64,000 bases of DNA from Clostridiales bacterium (GTDB taxonomy: Bacteria > Bacillota > Clostridia > Lachnospirales > Lachnospiraceae), in NCBI GenBank assembly GCA_015655075.1, contig JAATFT010000092.1, positions 1 to 64,000 on the forward strand. Direction: 5' to 3'. Positions 1 through 7,689 of the stretch are shown here, piece after piece. A program made the position numbers and the translations under genes. Below the pieces are notes generated by a model that saw only the letters and a list, made by a program, of their open reading frames with translations, made no database searches and had not been told where the DNA came from. Positions within the stretch are counted from its first letter, which is position 1. Each line of letters begins with the position of its first letter.

Positions 1-300
1 ACAACCATAAAATGCGTTATCTCCGATTGAGGTAACGGTATCCGGTAAAGTTACACTTGTTATGCTGTCATATGTGCTGGAGATTTCAAATGCGCTACTT
101 CCAATCGCCGTGACACCCTCCGGAACCACCACATCTCCTCCCCCTCCGACATATTTTTCCAGAACTCCGTCTTCAATCACAAAATCCTCCCCGCCGGAAG
201 TCTGCCCGGCCCCTTCTATATCGATAACAGGTGATTTGCTTATCATTTGGAATGCTATTGCTGCAAAAGGAATCACTGTTATAATCTTAAATTTATTCAT
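1..300 (-). CDS. BspA-like leucine-rich-repeat surface protein, N-terminal part (runs off window)
   Basis: This is a 100-codon partial frame that opens at ATG 298-300 behind an AGGAG ribosome binding site and continues past position 1. Residues 1-19 are a hydrophobic export signal (MNKFKIITVIPFAAIAF). From about residue 60 the text PEGVTAIGSSAF followed by LPDTVTSIGDNAFYG is the repeating pattern of BspA-type LRR_5 proteins, which are cell-surface or secreted proteins often involved in adhesion. The protein would normally carry many more repeats and perhaps a wall anchor, which lie outside the window. Family assignment is firm; function is inferred. Confidence 0.75.
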   Translation of the reverse strand, partial: MNKFKIITVIPFAAIAFQMISKSPVIDIEGAGQTSGGEDFVIEDGVLEKYVGGGGDVVVPEGVTAIGSSAFEISSTYDSITSVTLPDTVTSIGDNAFYGC

Positions 301-353
301 TTCCCGCTCCTTTCTTTACCGCTGCACAAGCTCCAACTAATCCAAGGGTATGG

Positions 354-451
354 GAGTGTCTCAAAGGCCCCGGCTGGAACGCCGTATTTACCATACCGGC
401 ATCCTGATCCTGTTACGGCAAGATACAAATATATCGGCTTTTGGGACACTC
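354..451. repeat. Short inverted-repeat element (MITE-like)
   Basis: A ~98-bp stretch is bounded by inverted ends: GAGTGTCTCAAAGGCC-like at 354-369 and GGCTTTTGGGACACTC at 436-451. It lies in the gap between the BspA-like gene and the subtilase stop. Its interior (GGCTGGAACGCC near the left end) resembles the corresponding part of the element at 24201-24365, so the two may be related non-autonomous elements. No coding capacity is seen. Confidence 0.45.
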
Positions 452-501
452 TTATTATCCTGTTTGAGGTAAGACGTATTTATTAAAAATCATCCGGCAT
501 T

Positions 502-2577
502 TTACTTATTAATGTTCATCCGGTCAAAAACTGTCTTATGGGCAGTATAATAACTTGCATTAACAGCCCGGGCATATTCGCTAAGTCTGCCTAAGTAAAA
601 TGTTCTGTCATATTTTTTATTCGCTACTGTATAAAAGTCGGATATATCTCCGGATTCAAATCTTTTGATATGTGCTATCAATATCTGTGCCATTACTCTT
701 GCACACTGATATCTATTTGGTACAGTATATCTATCATCAGCACCTAAAGCGTGACTGATATAGCTGCTATCCTTGGCATCATACGTACAGTGGGCATATA
801 GGTCCGTAACAGAATGCAATGCTATTCCGTATACAAACAGTGCCTTATTGGTAGCGTTTACCGTATTCCCATTAAGTAATGTACTCCACGTTTTTCCATT
901 GAAGCCGGAGGTGGTAAGGTACGTATCTATACCCGTTTTATCATTGCTTGATAAATAGGACGGAACAGCCGGCGACGTGCCATTATATAATCCAACCGCT
1001 TTATTCGTTAAATAAATATAGGAGGCTATGTAATTGGATTTATAAGTTGTTCCCACTTGTTTAGTCATAAATCCGTGAAACTGCGGATAAGTAGTAAAAC
1101 CCGGAATTTCATTATCACTTATAACAGCCGCTAATTTCACAATTTTTATACCATTTGCCGATAATGGATTTTCTGACTCATAGCTTGGCTCTCCAGGAAA
1201 TTTATTATGTTCGGCTGACTCCCAGCTTCCTTCCACATAAGCAACATCATTAAAGGTTATAACCTCACTTGTATTGTCTAATAACTCACCATTTTCCTGT
1301 GATTCTTCAATAATATCATCCAATGGTACACTTTCCGTATATACCGCTTTGAAAGCATCGTATTGCTCCAACGCATAGGCTAAATCGATCAGGCCATATC
1401 CGTATTCATTCCTGTCGCCGTACAGATTTGCGCTGATATCCAGTAATTTACGTATAAAATCACCGGAACAGGATAAATCTTTCTGCCACAGAAGGGATGC
1501 GGCTCCGGTAACATGGGGAGCTGCCATACTTGTACCTGATGATACCAGAATACCGCCAAAATCACCGGTTGAGAGAATCTGTTCTCCGGGGGCCATTAAT
1601 TCCAAATCTTCACCGGTGGCACTGCCCTCACTGCGTTTTCCCTTACTATCGACGGATCCGACCGCAATTACTTCGTCATATGCCGCGGGATATTCTATTG
1701 TTCCGTTATTACCTGCAGCGGCAATCAATAATATTCCCGCATCATAAGCATCCTGTATTGCCTGCTCCAGTGCCGCAGATTTTTGGGCAGTACCAAAACT
1801 AATATTGATGATATTGACATCATTATCAATTGCCCAATAAATTGCCTCAATTACCCTGCTGACAGGTGCCGTGTTATTCCGGTCAAGAACCTTAGCTGAA
1901 TACAATTCCACATCCGGATTGATACCTGTAATTCCCGTATCGTTATCTTTAGCAGCTATAATACCCGCTACGCTTGTACCATGCCCGCAGCCATCTTCAT
2001 ATATTATGGATACATCATCCTCACCTGGTATGAAATTTTTTCTCATATAGACATCAACGTCTTCCGTATAATCCACTCCGGAATCTATAATGGCTACTTT
2101 AACTTTGGAATCTGTTTCCGCATTGATTGCCGGACCAGTTACAGCATTGAATGCGGGGCCAGTAACTACTGATTCGTTATATAAATCTTCAGGAGTTATA
2201 TTGTCTGCCTTAATCACCTGTATATTCCATTCCGTATCCGAATTCTTTGATGATCGTCTTTCCACTGTCTTTGTGTGTTTGTCTTTTTGGAAGAAATCTT
2301 TTATTCTTTGCTCTTTGTTATTTAAATTTTCATTACCGTTATCACTGCCGTATACATATCCGTCTTCTTCAACAACCAGAACGTCGCTGTTCAGCCTCAT
2401 TTTTGCTGCTTCAAATGAGGTCATATTATATGTTTCCACATTATTGCCTGCTCCGTCACTGGATATTACTACATATTGCTTCGTCGTATTTTGGGCTTCA
2501 TTGACAGCATAGGAACCAAAAGACATTATAGCTAAGCTGCACAATACAACCAGTACCATAACCTTTTTCTTTCTCAT
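502..2577 (-). CDS. Secreted subtilisin-like (S8) serine protease with a C-terminal His-rich, phospholipase C-like domain
   Basis: The 691-residue protein has a Sec signal (residues 1-24), an inhibitor I9-like propeptide (about 34-77) and a peptidase S8 domain (about 155-410). The triad is visible as Asp165 (AIIDSG), His199 (GCGHGT) and Ser350 (SGTSMAAPH), with the oxyanion Asn290 in AAAGNNG, so it should be an active exported protease. After an acidic linker, residues about 475-691 are not a usual subtilase tail: they contain QFHGFMTKQVG and ALHSVTDLYAH, the kind of spaced His/Asp pattern seen in zinc-dependent phospholipase C/S1-P1-like helical folds. The start has an AGGGAGG site. No partner gene is adjacent. 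The protease call is firm; the C-terminal assignment is tentative. Confidence 0.88.
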   Translation of the reverse strand: MRKKKVMVLVVLCSLAIMSFGSYAVNEAQNTTKQYVVISSDGAGNNVETYNMTSFEAAKMRLNSDVLVVEEDGYVYGSDNGNENLNNKEQRIKDFFQKDKHTKTVERRSSKNSDTEWNIQVIKADNITPEDLYNESVVTGPAFNAVTGPAINAETDSKVKVAIIDSGVDYTEDVDVYMRKNFIPGEDDVSIIYEDGCGHGTSVAGIIAAKDNDTGITGINPDVELYSAKVLDRNNTAPVSRVIEAIYWAIDNDVNIINISFGTAQKSAALEQAIQDAYDAGILLIAAAGNNGTIEYPAAYDEVIAVGSVDSKGKRSEGSATGEDLELMAPGEQILSTGDFGGILVSSGTSMAAPHVTGAASLLWQKDLSCSGDFIRKLLDISANLYGDRNEYGYGLIDLAYALEQYDAFKAVYTESVPLDDIIEESQENGELLDNTSEVITFNDVAYVEGSWESAEHNKFPGEPSYESENPLSANGIKIVKLAAVISDNEIPGFTTYPQFHGFMTKQVGTTYKSNYIASYIYLTNKAVGLYNGTSPAVPSYLSSNDKTGIDTYLTTSGFNGKTWSTLLNGNTVNATNKALFVYGIALHSVTDLYAHCTYDAKDSSYISHALGADDRYTVPNRYQCARVMAQILIAHIKRFESGDISDFYTVANKKYDRTFYLGRLSEYARAVNASYYTAHKTVFDRMNINK

Positions 2578-3119
2578 TTGTTTTACCTCCCTGAAAATAT
2601 TTTAGCTCCCCTCGAAGATCTACTATAGTAACATAATTACCGTATCAGGCAAAAATGTCTAAACCATGTCAATATTCTTACGATTTACATATCAATATAT
2701 ACTAATGAAGCGGCAAAAAGCCAAGAAAAACCGTAGATAAAAAACAGGCTGTATTACGGCGAAAAATATGCAAAAGCGGAACGTGCTGCGTTCCGGGGCT
2801 GTCAGTTAATATAATAAATAATGTATAACCGCTAAATCCCAATAAAATATGGGGAAAAATAAAAAATTTCTCAAAAACTATTAATGAATTATTGTTACGG
2901 TTCAGCCTAGTACCGCGAGGTTTTATTTGTGAGTGGCGCGAAGGGGAAGTCACAAAAAAACCGAGACATATGTGCGCGAAATTATGCAGAATGCATAATT
3001 TCTGTGCATAATTTAATCAAAAGGATTGCTTCTCTTACTGTCTGATGTTATACTACTTGGTATTAATAAAACTATTTTATTTATCCTTTATGGGAAATAA
3101 ACGGAACAGGAGAAATAAC
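2578..3119. other. Intergenic region between subtilase and rqcH
   Basis: This 542-bp AT-rich gap separates the divergent subtilase and rqcH genes, so both promoters should lie here. I do not see a convincing gene. It contains a short hairpin repeat (2922-2966, separate entry) and, near 3000, the self-complementary stretch GCAGAATGCATAATTTCTGC. An 83-codon minus-strand frame at 2702-2953 lacks family resemblance. Confidence 0.5.
2922..2966. repeat. Hairpin repeat, partial copy of the element at 14545-14717
   Basis: The core TTTGTGAGTG...GGAAGTCACAAA forms a short stem-loop. By eye it matches, with only a few differences, the reverse complement of roughly 14653-14695 inside the inverted-repeat element upstream of the diguanylate cyclase. 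It is probably a decayed or internal piece of that dispersed element. Confidence 0.4.
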
Positions 3120-4874
3120 ATGGCATTAGACGGACCGGTAATATCCAATGTGGTTTATGAATTGAAGGAAAAACTCATCCCCGGCAGGATCAGTAAAATA
3201 TCCCAGCCGGAAAAGGATGAATTATTACTGACTATAAAAAATAACAGGGATAACTATAAAATGCTTCTTTCAGCCAACGCAAGTCTGCCGTTGGTTTATT
3301 TAACGGAAGAAAATAAACAAAGTCCCATGACGGCCCCCGGGTTTTGCATGCTTTTAAGAAAGTATCTAAACAGTGCAAAAATATTAGATATTACCCAGCC
3401 GGGACTTGAACGCATCTTAAGGTTTAAAATTGAACATCTGAATGAAATGGGGGATTTGTGTGTTAAATATCTGATTTTTGAAGTCATGGGAAAACACAGC
3501 AATATAATCTTTACCGATGACGAGAATACGATTATTGACAGTATTAAGCATATCTCCCATTTAGTAAGTTCCGTCCGGGAAGTGCTGCCCGGTAGAAAAT
3601 ATTTACCGCCTCCGAACAAAGAGAAAAAAGACCCGTTTACCATTACTTATGAGGACTTTAAGAAATATGTATTAAAAAAGCCTCTGCCTATGGGGAAAGC
3701 TATCTATACCTCCCTTACCGGTTTCAGCCCTCTGATGGCAAATGAAGTTTGTTTCAGGGCATCCGTCGATTCAGAAGCCTCCACCAGCGCGCTGTCTGAA
3801 CCGGAGGGCCTTCATTTATATAAAAACCTGGAACGTTTGATTACAGACGTAACAGAGCATAATTACACACCCAATATAGTATTGGAAGAAGGCATTCCCG
3901 TTGAATTCTCCTGCTTTCCCCTAAGCTGCTACGGCTCTCTTGGAAAAAGAGAATCCGATTCCATCTGTGCTGTTTTAGAATCCTTTTATGCTTCCAAAAA
4001 TACATTTTCCCGCATCCATCAAAAATCATCGGATCTGCGCAAGGTTGTCGCCAATGCCATTGAGAGGAATACGAAAAAGTATGAACTGCAGCTAAAGCAG
4101 TTAAAGGATACGGAAAAAAGGGATAAATATAAAATATACGGAGAACTTATCAACACATATGGCTATCATTTAGAACCCGGCGCCAAATCCCTAACCGCCC
4201 TGAATTATTATACCAATGAGGATATTACCATTCCTTTGGATCCCACTCTGACTCCGGCAGAAAATGCCAAGCTGTATTTTGAAAAATACAACAAACTAAA
4301 ACGAACCTATGAAGCATTATCAAATTTTATAGAAGAAACAAAAATGGACCTGGTGCATCTGGATTCCATCCGGACTTCCCTGGATATCGCCTTGGCCGAG
4401 GAAGACCTGGCGGAATTAAAGGAAGAGTTAATGGAGTATGGTTATATAAGACGCCGTAATATGCAGGGTAAGCCGGGAGCCAAAAATAAAAGACAAAAGA
4501 TTGTCAGCAAACCCTTTCACTATATTTCATCGGATGGTTATCACATTTATGTGGGTAAAAATAATTACCAGAACGACGAACTGACCTTTAAATTTGCAGT
4601 CGGAGCCGACTGGTGGTTTCACGCCAAAAAAATTGCCGGTTCCCATGTTATCGTACAAACCGGCGGGAATAAGCTTCCCGATAAGACCTTTGAAGAAGCC
4701 GCAAGGCTGGCCGCTTATTATTCCAAAGGAAGAAATGCAAATAAAGTGGAAATCGATTATACGGAAAAGAAAAATGTAAAAAAACCAAGCGGCGGAAAAC
4801 CTGGTTTCGTAGTGTATTATACCAATTATTCCATGCTTGTACCACCCGATATTACCGGAATCGTTCAGATATAA
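3120..4874 (+). CDS. rqcH: Ribosome quality control protein RqcH (NFACT family, FbpA-like)
   Basis: RqcH binds obstructed 50S subunits holding peptidyl-tRNA and adds C-terminal alanine tails that mark the nascent chain for degradation. The 584-residue frame starts at MALDGPVISNVVYEL; this ATG has an AGGAG site 7 bp upstream, whereas the open frame from 3045 adds 25 unlikely residues. The order is NFACT-N (about 1-180), helical and coiled-coil middle (about 270-440) and NFACT-R/DUF814 (about 455-580, with DWWFHAKKIAGSHVIV). The position of the conserved Asp-Arg pair required by B. subtilis RqcH reads Glu97-Arg98 here (PGLERI). Stand-alone gene; length is normal for the family. Confidence 0.93.
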   Translation: MALDGPVISNVVYELKEKLIPGRISKISQPEKDELLLTIKNNRDNYKMLLSANASLPLVYLTEENKQSPMTAPGFCMLLRKYLNSAKILDITQPGLERILRFKIEHLNEMGDLCVKYLIFEVMGKHSNIIFTDDENTIIDSIKHISHLVSSVREVLPGRKYLPPPNKEKKDPFTITYEDFKKYVLKKPLPMGKAIYTSLTGFSPLMANEVCFRASVDSEASTSALSEPEGLHLYKNLERLITDVTEHNYTPNIVLEEGIPVEFSCFPLSCYGSLGKRESDSICAVLESFYASKNTFSRIHQKSSDLRKVVANAIERNTKKYELQLKQLKDTEKRDKYKIYGELINTYGYHLEPGAKSLTALNYYTNEDITIPLDPTLTPAENAKLYFEKYNKLKRTYEALSNFIEETKMDLVHLDSIRTSLDIALAEEDLAELKEELMEYGYIRRRNMQGKPGAKNKRQKIVSKPFHYISSDGYHIYVGKNNYQNDELTFKFAVGADWWFHAKKIAGSHVIVQTGGNKLPDKTFEEAARLAAYYSKGRNANKVEIDYTEKKNVKKPSGGKPGFVVYYTNYSMLVPPDITGIVQI

Positions 4875-4890
4875 TAAGAGGGAGATAACC

Positions 4891-4980
4891 ATGACTAATT
4901 TCTTGTATCGGCATAAAAAAACACCACCTTCTATGCCAGATTTGACATTTACAGAAAAAGAACATGGGATACAGCCATAA
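4891..4980 (+). CDS. Possible 29-residue small protein or gene remnant
   Basis: ATG at 4891 follows AGAGGGAGATAACC, a good ribosome binding site 11 bp after the rqcH stop region, and opens MTNFLYRHKKTPPSMPDLTF... ending at TAA 4978-4980. The residue mix is plausible for protein but I do not recognise it. It could be a genuine small protein co-transcribed with rqcH or the first codons of a truncated gene, since the following DNA is non-coding in all frames. Confidence 0.3.
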   Translation: MTNFLYRHKKTPPSMPDLTFTEKEHGIQP

Positions 4981-5173
4981 AGGAATATTTCTTAACAAAA
5001 GAGTCTACCTGTAGTGCTAAATAGAATTATTTAATATAAGGCTGAAGTAAAAGAGCTTAAGGACTATCAGATTTTTAATGGCACACCAGTCATTTTTTAG
5101 GCTGGTGTATTTGTGGCCACCATATTTCAAGGCTGAACTGTAACAGTTTATCTTGATAAATGTAAAATATTTC

Positions 5174-5202
5174 TTGACCTTATGATTCTTATATGGTATA
5201 AA
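5174..5202 (+). promoter_or_regulatory. Sigma-A-type promoter of the accessory cassette
   Basis: TTGACC (5174-5179) and TATAAA (5197-5202) are separated by exactly 17 bp. The -10 lies inside the left arm of a perfect 12-bp inverted repeat (5195-5227), which suggests repression by a dimeric DNA-binding protein. The first gene downstream starts at 5307. Confidence 0.6.
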
Positions 5203-5227
5203 TTGGCATATAATACCAATTTATACC
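5195..5227. promoter_or_regulatory. Perfect 12-bp palindrome overlapping the -10 box (candidate operator)
   Basis: GGTATAAATTGG (5195-5206) and CCAATTTATACC (5216-5227) are exact reverse complements around a 9-nt centre. The left arm covers the -10 hexamer. A transcription factor site is more likely than an RNA terminator because the stem is AT-rich and no U-tract follows. No candidate regulator gene is adjacent. Confidence 0.5.
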
Positions 5228-5306
5228 ATGTTTACGATTAAGCGGAAGAGAAGCAAAGGTGTTTTTCATTGTTTCTTTTCCCTTTTTTTAAAAGGAGGTC
5301 GATTAA

Positions 5307-5729
5307 ATGGTTGCTATTCCTAAGAAGTATTTACCTATAATAATATTACTAATAATACTGATGCTATTACCCTTTGATTGGTACAAGCAATTAAAGGGTA
5401 ATACATCAACATTTAAATTAGAGAATGTAAATGGTGTATTTGTCTTTACTAAATTCAATGGTATTATCGCCATTATATATTTCTTTTGTATTTATATACA
5501 ATTATTTAGTATATTATATAAGAAGTTTCTATTTCCGATTTTGGGTGAATTCGTGCTGATTATTGCGTTGACTTTATTCCCCACTTTTATATATTCATTT
5601 AAGTATACAGGCTTATTATTCTTATCAAGACTTTATTTTGGGTTTTATTTGGCTCTTGCACTTATTATTTGTTGCATAGTATTAAATATCAATTTATTCT
5701 TTAAAAATCGAAAATATAAAAGTGATTAA
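5307..5729 (+). CDS. Small four-helix membrane protein, unknown function
   Basis: The 140-residue protein starts behind a perfect AAAGGAGG site. Hydrophobic segments lie at about residues 8-24, 47-70, 76-97 and 102-130, with a soluble loop near 25-45 and a basic tail (KNRKYKSD). I recognise no family. Base composition is much more AT-rich than the flanking housekeeping genes. Its place immediately before a signal-peptide ORF and a secreted-type protein, under one promoter, would suit an immunity or export-helper protein, but that is inference. Confidence 0.7.
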   Translation: MVAIPKKYLPIIILLIILMLLPFDWYKQLKGNTSTFKLENVNGVFVFTKFNGIIAIIYFFCIYIQLFSILYKKFLFPILGEFVLIIALTLFPTFIYSFKYTGLLFLSRLYFGFYLALALIICCIVLNINLFFKNRKYKSD

Positions 5730-5756
5730 TTAGAATTATAGGAAGGAGATTTTAGA

Positions 5757-5936
5757 ATGCAAAGTAAAAATAGTTTTAAAGTAGTTTTATTATTAGTTAT
5801 TGTTCTTTTATTAAGTCAATTATCAGTTGTGGCTTATGCAAGTAGCAATCAGAACGATAATATTTCGAAAGAAGATAATATGAAAGCGATAAATAATCAT
5901 GCACAATACATACAAGAAATATTACAACTCTCATGA
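5757..5936 (+). CDS. Signal-peptide ORF, likely 5' half of a split secreted protein
   Basis: ATG 5757 follows GGAAGGAG and encodes 59 residues: a clear Sec signal (MQSKNSFKVVLLLVIVLLLS, cleavage probably after AYA near residue 28) and a short polar stretch ending NHAQYIQEILQLS. Its TGA (5934-5936) overlaps the ATG (5933-5935) of the next frame. A signal peptide with only ~30 residues of mature sequence is unusual, and the next ORF lacks a signal, so the two were probably one gene, or are joined by frameshifting or coupled translation. Confidence 0.55.
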   Translation: MQSKNSFKVVLLLVIVLLLSQLSVVAYASSNQNDNISKEDNMKAINNHAQYIQEILQLS

Positions 5937-6541
5937 CTAATAAAAGAGATTCTAACCCTGATAAGTTGGTAGCTTTTAGAAATGAAAAAGGTGATAGTTA
6001 TGAAATTCCGTTATATAAAATAGATTCATCAAAACTATATAATGATAACGGAAGTTCCACAAAGATTGAAGCGAAAACATACGCATATAATATTCCTCGT
6101 GAAATATTTGCAGAAAGTAAATTAGTGTCAACCTCAACTACGGGAATAATAACATCATCAGGTGGGGGATCTAAATATGAGTATGGCTACGATCCAGAAA
6201 CCTCTTCGGTAATGGGTTACGTTACTATATATTATTCAGTTGAACCTTACCTTAGTGCAGAAGTATATACATTGACAAGAGTAACAGGAGGATATACATT
6301 ATATGAAGCAGGAGTACAAGTAACTTCGCAAACGCTATCATATGGAGAGTATGGTGTTGGTACTAATGGATTCGTTAATACAAGCATTATTAAAAATCCA
6401 GCAACTTCAAGTTGGAGTTATAATACAGGTTTCACGGATGGAGTGATAGCGAGCGGTACTTATAACTTAGGTGCTGTATATACCCTTAACTTAAAACATG
6501 GAACATTAGCTTTACATTCTGGTGACATTGATTTAAAATAA
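5933..6541 (+). CDS. Secreted-type beta-rich protein, probable 3' half of split gene
   Basis: The 202-residue frame starts MTNKRDSNPDKLVAF at an ATGA overlap with the preceding ORF and has no Shine-Dalgarno of its own, so it would depend on translational coupling or frameshifting. The sequence is rich in Ser, Thr, Gly and Tyr with alternating polar/hydrophobic strands (VMGYVTIYYSVEPYLSAEVY, LTRVTGGYTLYEAGVQVT), typical of exported beta-sandwich proteins of Gram-positive bacteria, including some bacteriocin-like proteins. I do not recognise a defined family. There is no membrane segment and no cysteine. The frame is open upstream only to 5897. Confidence 0.6.
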   Translation: MTNKRDSNPDKLVAFRNEKGDSYEIPLYKIDSSKLYNDNGSSTKIEAKTYAYNIPREIFAESKLVSTSTTGIITSSGGGSKYEYGYDPETSSVMGYVTIYYSVEPYLSAEVYTLTRVTGGYTLYEAGVQVTSQTLSYGEYGVGTNGFVNTSIIKNPATSSWSYNTGFTDGVIASGTYNLGAVYTLNLKHGTLALHSGDIDLK

Positions 6542-6548
6542 AAATAAT

Positions 6549-6720
6549 ACAGATTAATAAGACTTGGTGTTGATACTTAAAAGAGCTCAATATATCTTAG
6601 GGTATAGGGGGTATTAAAACAACATTAGCAATATATACACATTTTGATAAAAAAATCAAAGAAATGAATGGCTATTATAGTCAGTTAATAGTCATTCAAC
6701 CAGATATTAAAAATGCATAA
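6549..6720 (+). pseudogene. Frameshifted C-terminal remnant of a tyrosine recombinase/integrase
   Basis: One frame reads LILKRAQYILGY (around 6573-6609) and, after a frame change and a TAA, another reads KTTLAIYTHFDKKIKEMN, ending at TAA 6718-6720. Together they reproduce the integrase C-terminal pattern AQxxLGH...TTLxIYTH, with the catalytic tyrosine in IYTH. The upstream catalytic domain is gone. It sits directly after the AT-rich cassette and supports past arrival of that DNA on an integrative element. Confidence 0.6.
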
Positions 6721-6753
6721 CGTCCTGTAAATACAGGCATTAAGGAGATTCTA

Positions 6754-7566
6754 ATGATTATAGCAGACTACCATGTACATTCCCATTTTTCCAGTGATTC
6801 CACTGCTTCCATGGAGGAAATGGTGGAAAAAGCGATATCCCTTGGTATAAGTAAAATATGTTTTACCGACCATATGGATTATGATTTCCCGGATCCCGGC
6901 GGCTTACCCTTTGTTTTTGATCCCGATGAATATTTCATGAAACTGGCGGATATATCTAAGCGTTATAAATCAAAAATTAAAGTGCTAAAAGGAATCGAGC
7001 TTGGATTGCAGCCCTACCTGGCGCCCAGGTACGAAGAACTGTTAAAGAAGTATGATTTTGATTTTGCCATCGGTTCTTCTCATCTGGTTAACGGCATGGA
7101 CCCCTATTATCCGGAATATTGGATGAATCAATCTGCGGATGAGGGTATTGAAATGTATTTTCAAAGCATTATTGATAATGTTAAGGCATTTTCCGGATTC
7201 CAGGTGTATGGACATCTGGATTATATCGTCCGTTATGTACCGGATAAAACCTATATTAAGACTTATTCTTATAAAAAATATGCCGACATTATTGATGAGG
7301 TGCTAAAAACCATTATTCAATATGGGAAAGGAATTGAAGTAAATACCGCGGGCTATAAATACGGGCTTGGTTTCGCCCATCCCCATGGGGATATTTTAAA
7401 AAGATATAAAGAATTAGGCGGCGAAATAATTACCATAGGATCTGACGGCCACGCTCCGCAACATTTAGGTTATGACTTTCCTAAAGCCGAAAAATTATTA
7501 CGCTCCCTTGGCTTTGGATATTATATAACCTATGAAAACAGAAAGCCGATTTTGGAAAAATTATAA
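6754..7566 (+). CDS. hisJ: Histidinol-phosphatase of the PHP family (HisJ/HisK-like)
   Basis: This would hydrolyse L-histidinol phosphate in histidine synthesis. The 270-residue protein opens with the PHP metal motif YHVHSHFSSDS (residues 5-15) and keeps further metal ligands in FTDHMDY, IGSSHL, YGHLDYI and the C-terminal SDGHAP. Length is typical of HisJ. No his genes are adjacent, so other PHP phosphoesterase activities are possible. RBS AAGGAG precedes the ATG; a terminator follows. Confidence 0.8.
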   Translation: MIIADYHVHSHFSSDSTASMEEMVEKAISLGISKICFTDHMDYDFPDPGGLPFVFDPDEYFMKLADISKRYKSKIKVLKGIELGLQPYLAPRYEELLKKYDFDFAIGSSHLVNGMDPYYPEYWMNQSADEGIEMYFQSIIDNVKAFSGFQVYGHLDYIVRYVPDKTYIKTYSYKKYADIIDEVLKTIIQYGKGIEVNTAGYKYGLGFAHPHGDILKRYKELGGEIITIGSDGHAPQHLGYDFPKAEKLLRSLGFGYYITYENRKPILEKL

Positions 7567-7567
7567 A

Positions 7568-7608
7568 AACCGGCAGAAAGCCATATTACATGTTTCTGCC
7601 AGTTTTTC
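7568..7608. terminator. Bidirectional intrinsic terminator
   Basis: GGCAGAAA (7572-7579) pairs with TTTCTGCC (7592-7599). The plus strand follows with AGTTTTTC and the minus strand with GGTTTTT, so it can end both the PHP gene and the convergent mnmA operon. Confidence 0.7.
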
Positions 7609-7689
7609 GGTTTATAAATCTAAAATTATTATTTTTATTCATTCTATCTTTCATTCAGGCAAAGCTCCGTTATATTAAGCTGCTTGCCG

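Larger units (their letters stand above)
4875..5306. other. AT-rich decayed stretch upstream of the accessory cassette
   Basis: This gap marks a sharp drop in GC after rqcH. It holds a 29-codon ORF (4891-4980), a short open stretch at 5041-5100 (AEVKELKDYQIFNGTPVIF then stop) without a start, a weak stem-loop at 5083-5108 (ACACCAG / CTGGTGT), and the promoter and palindrome described separately. It looks like remnants of inserted DNA. Confidence 0.5.

Noticed and set aside
2702-2953. 83-codon minus-strand ORF in the subtilase-rqcH gap
   Set aside because: No ribosome binding site, no recognisable family text, and it overlaps the hairpin repeat and probable promoters.
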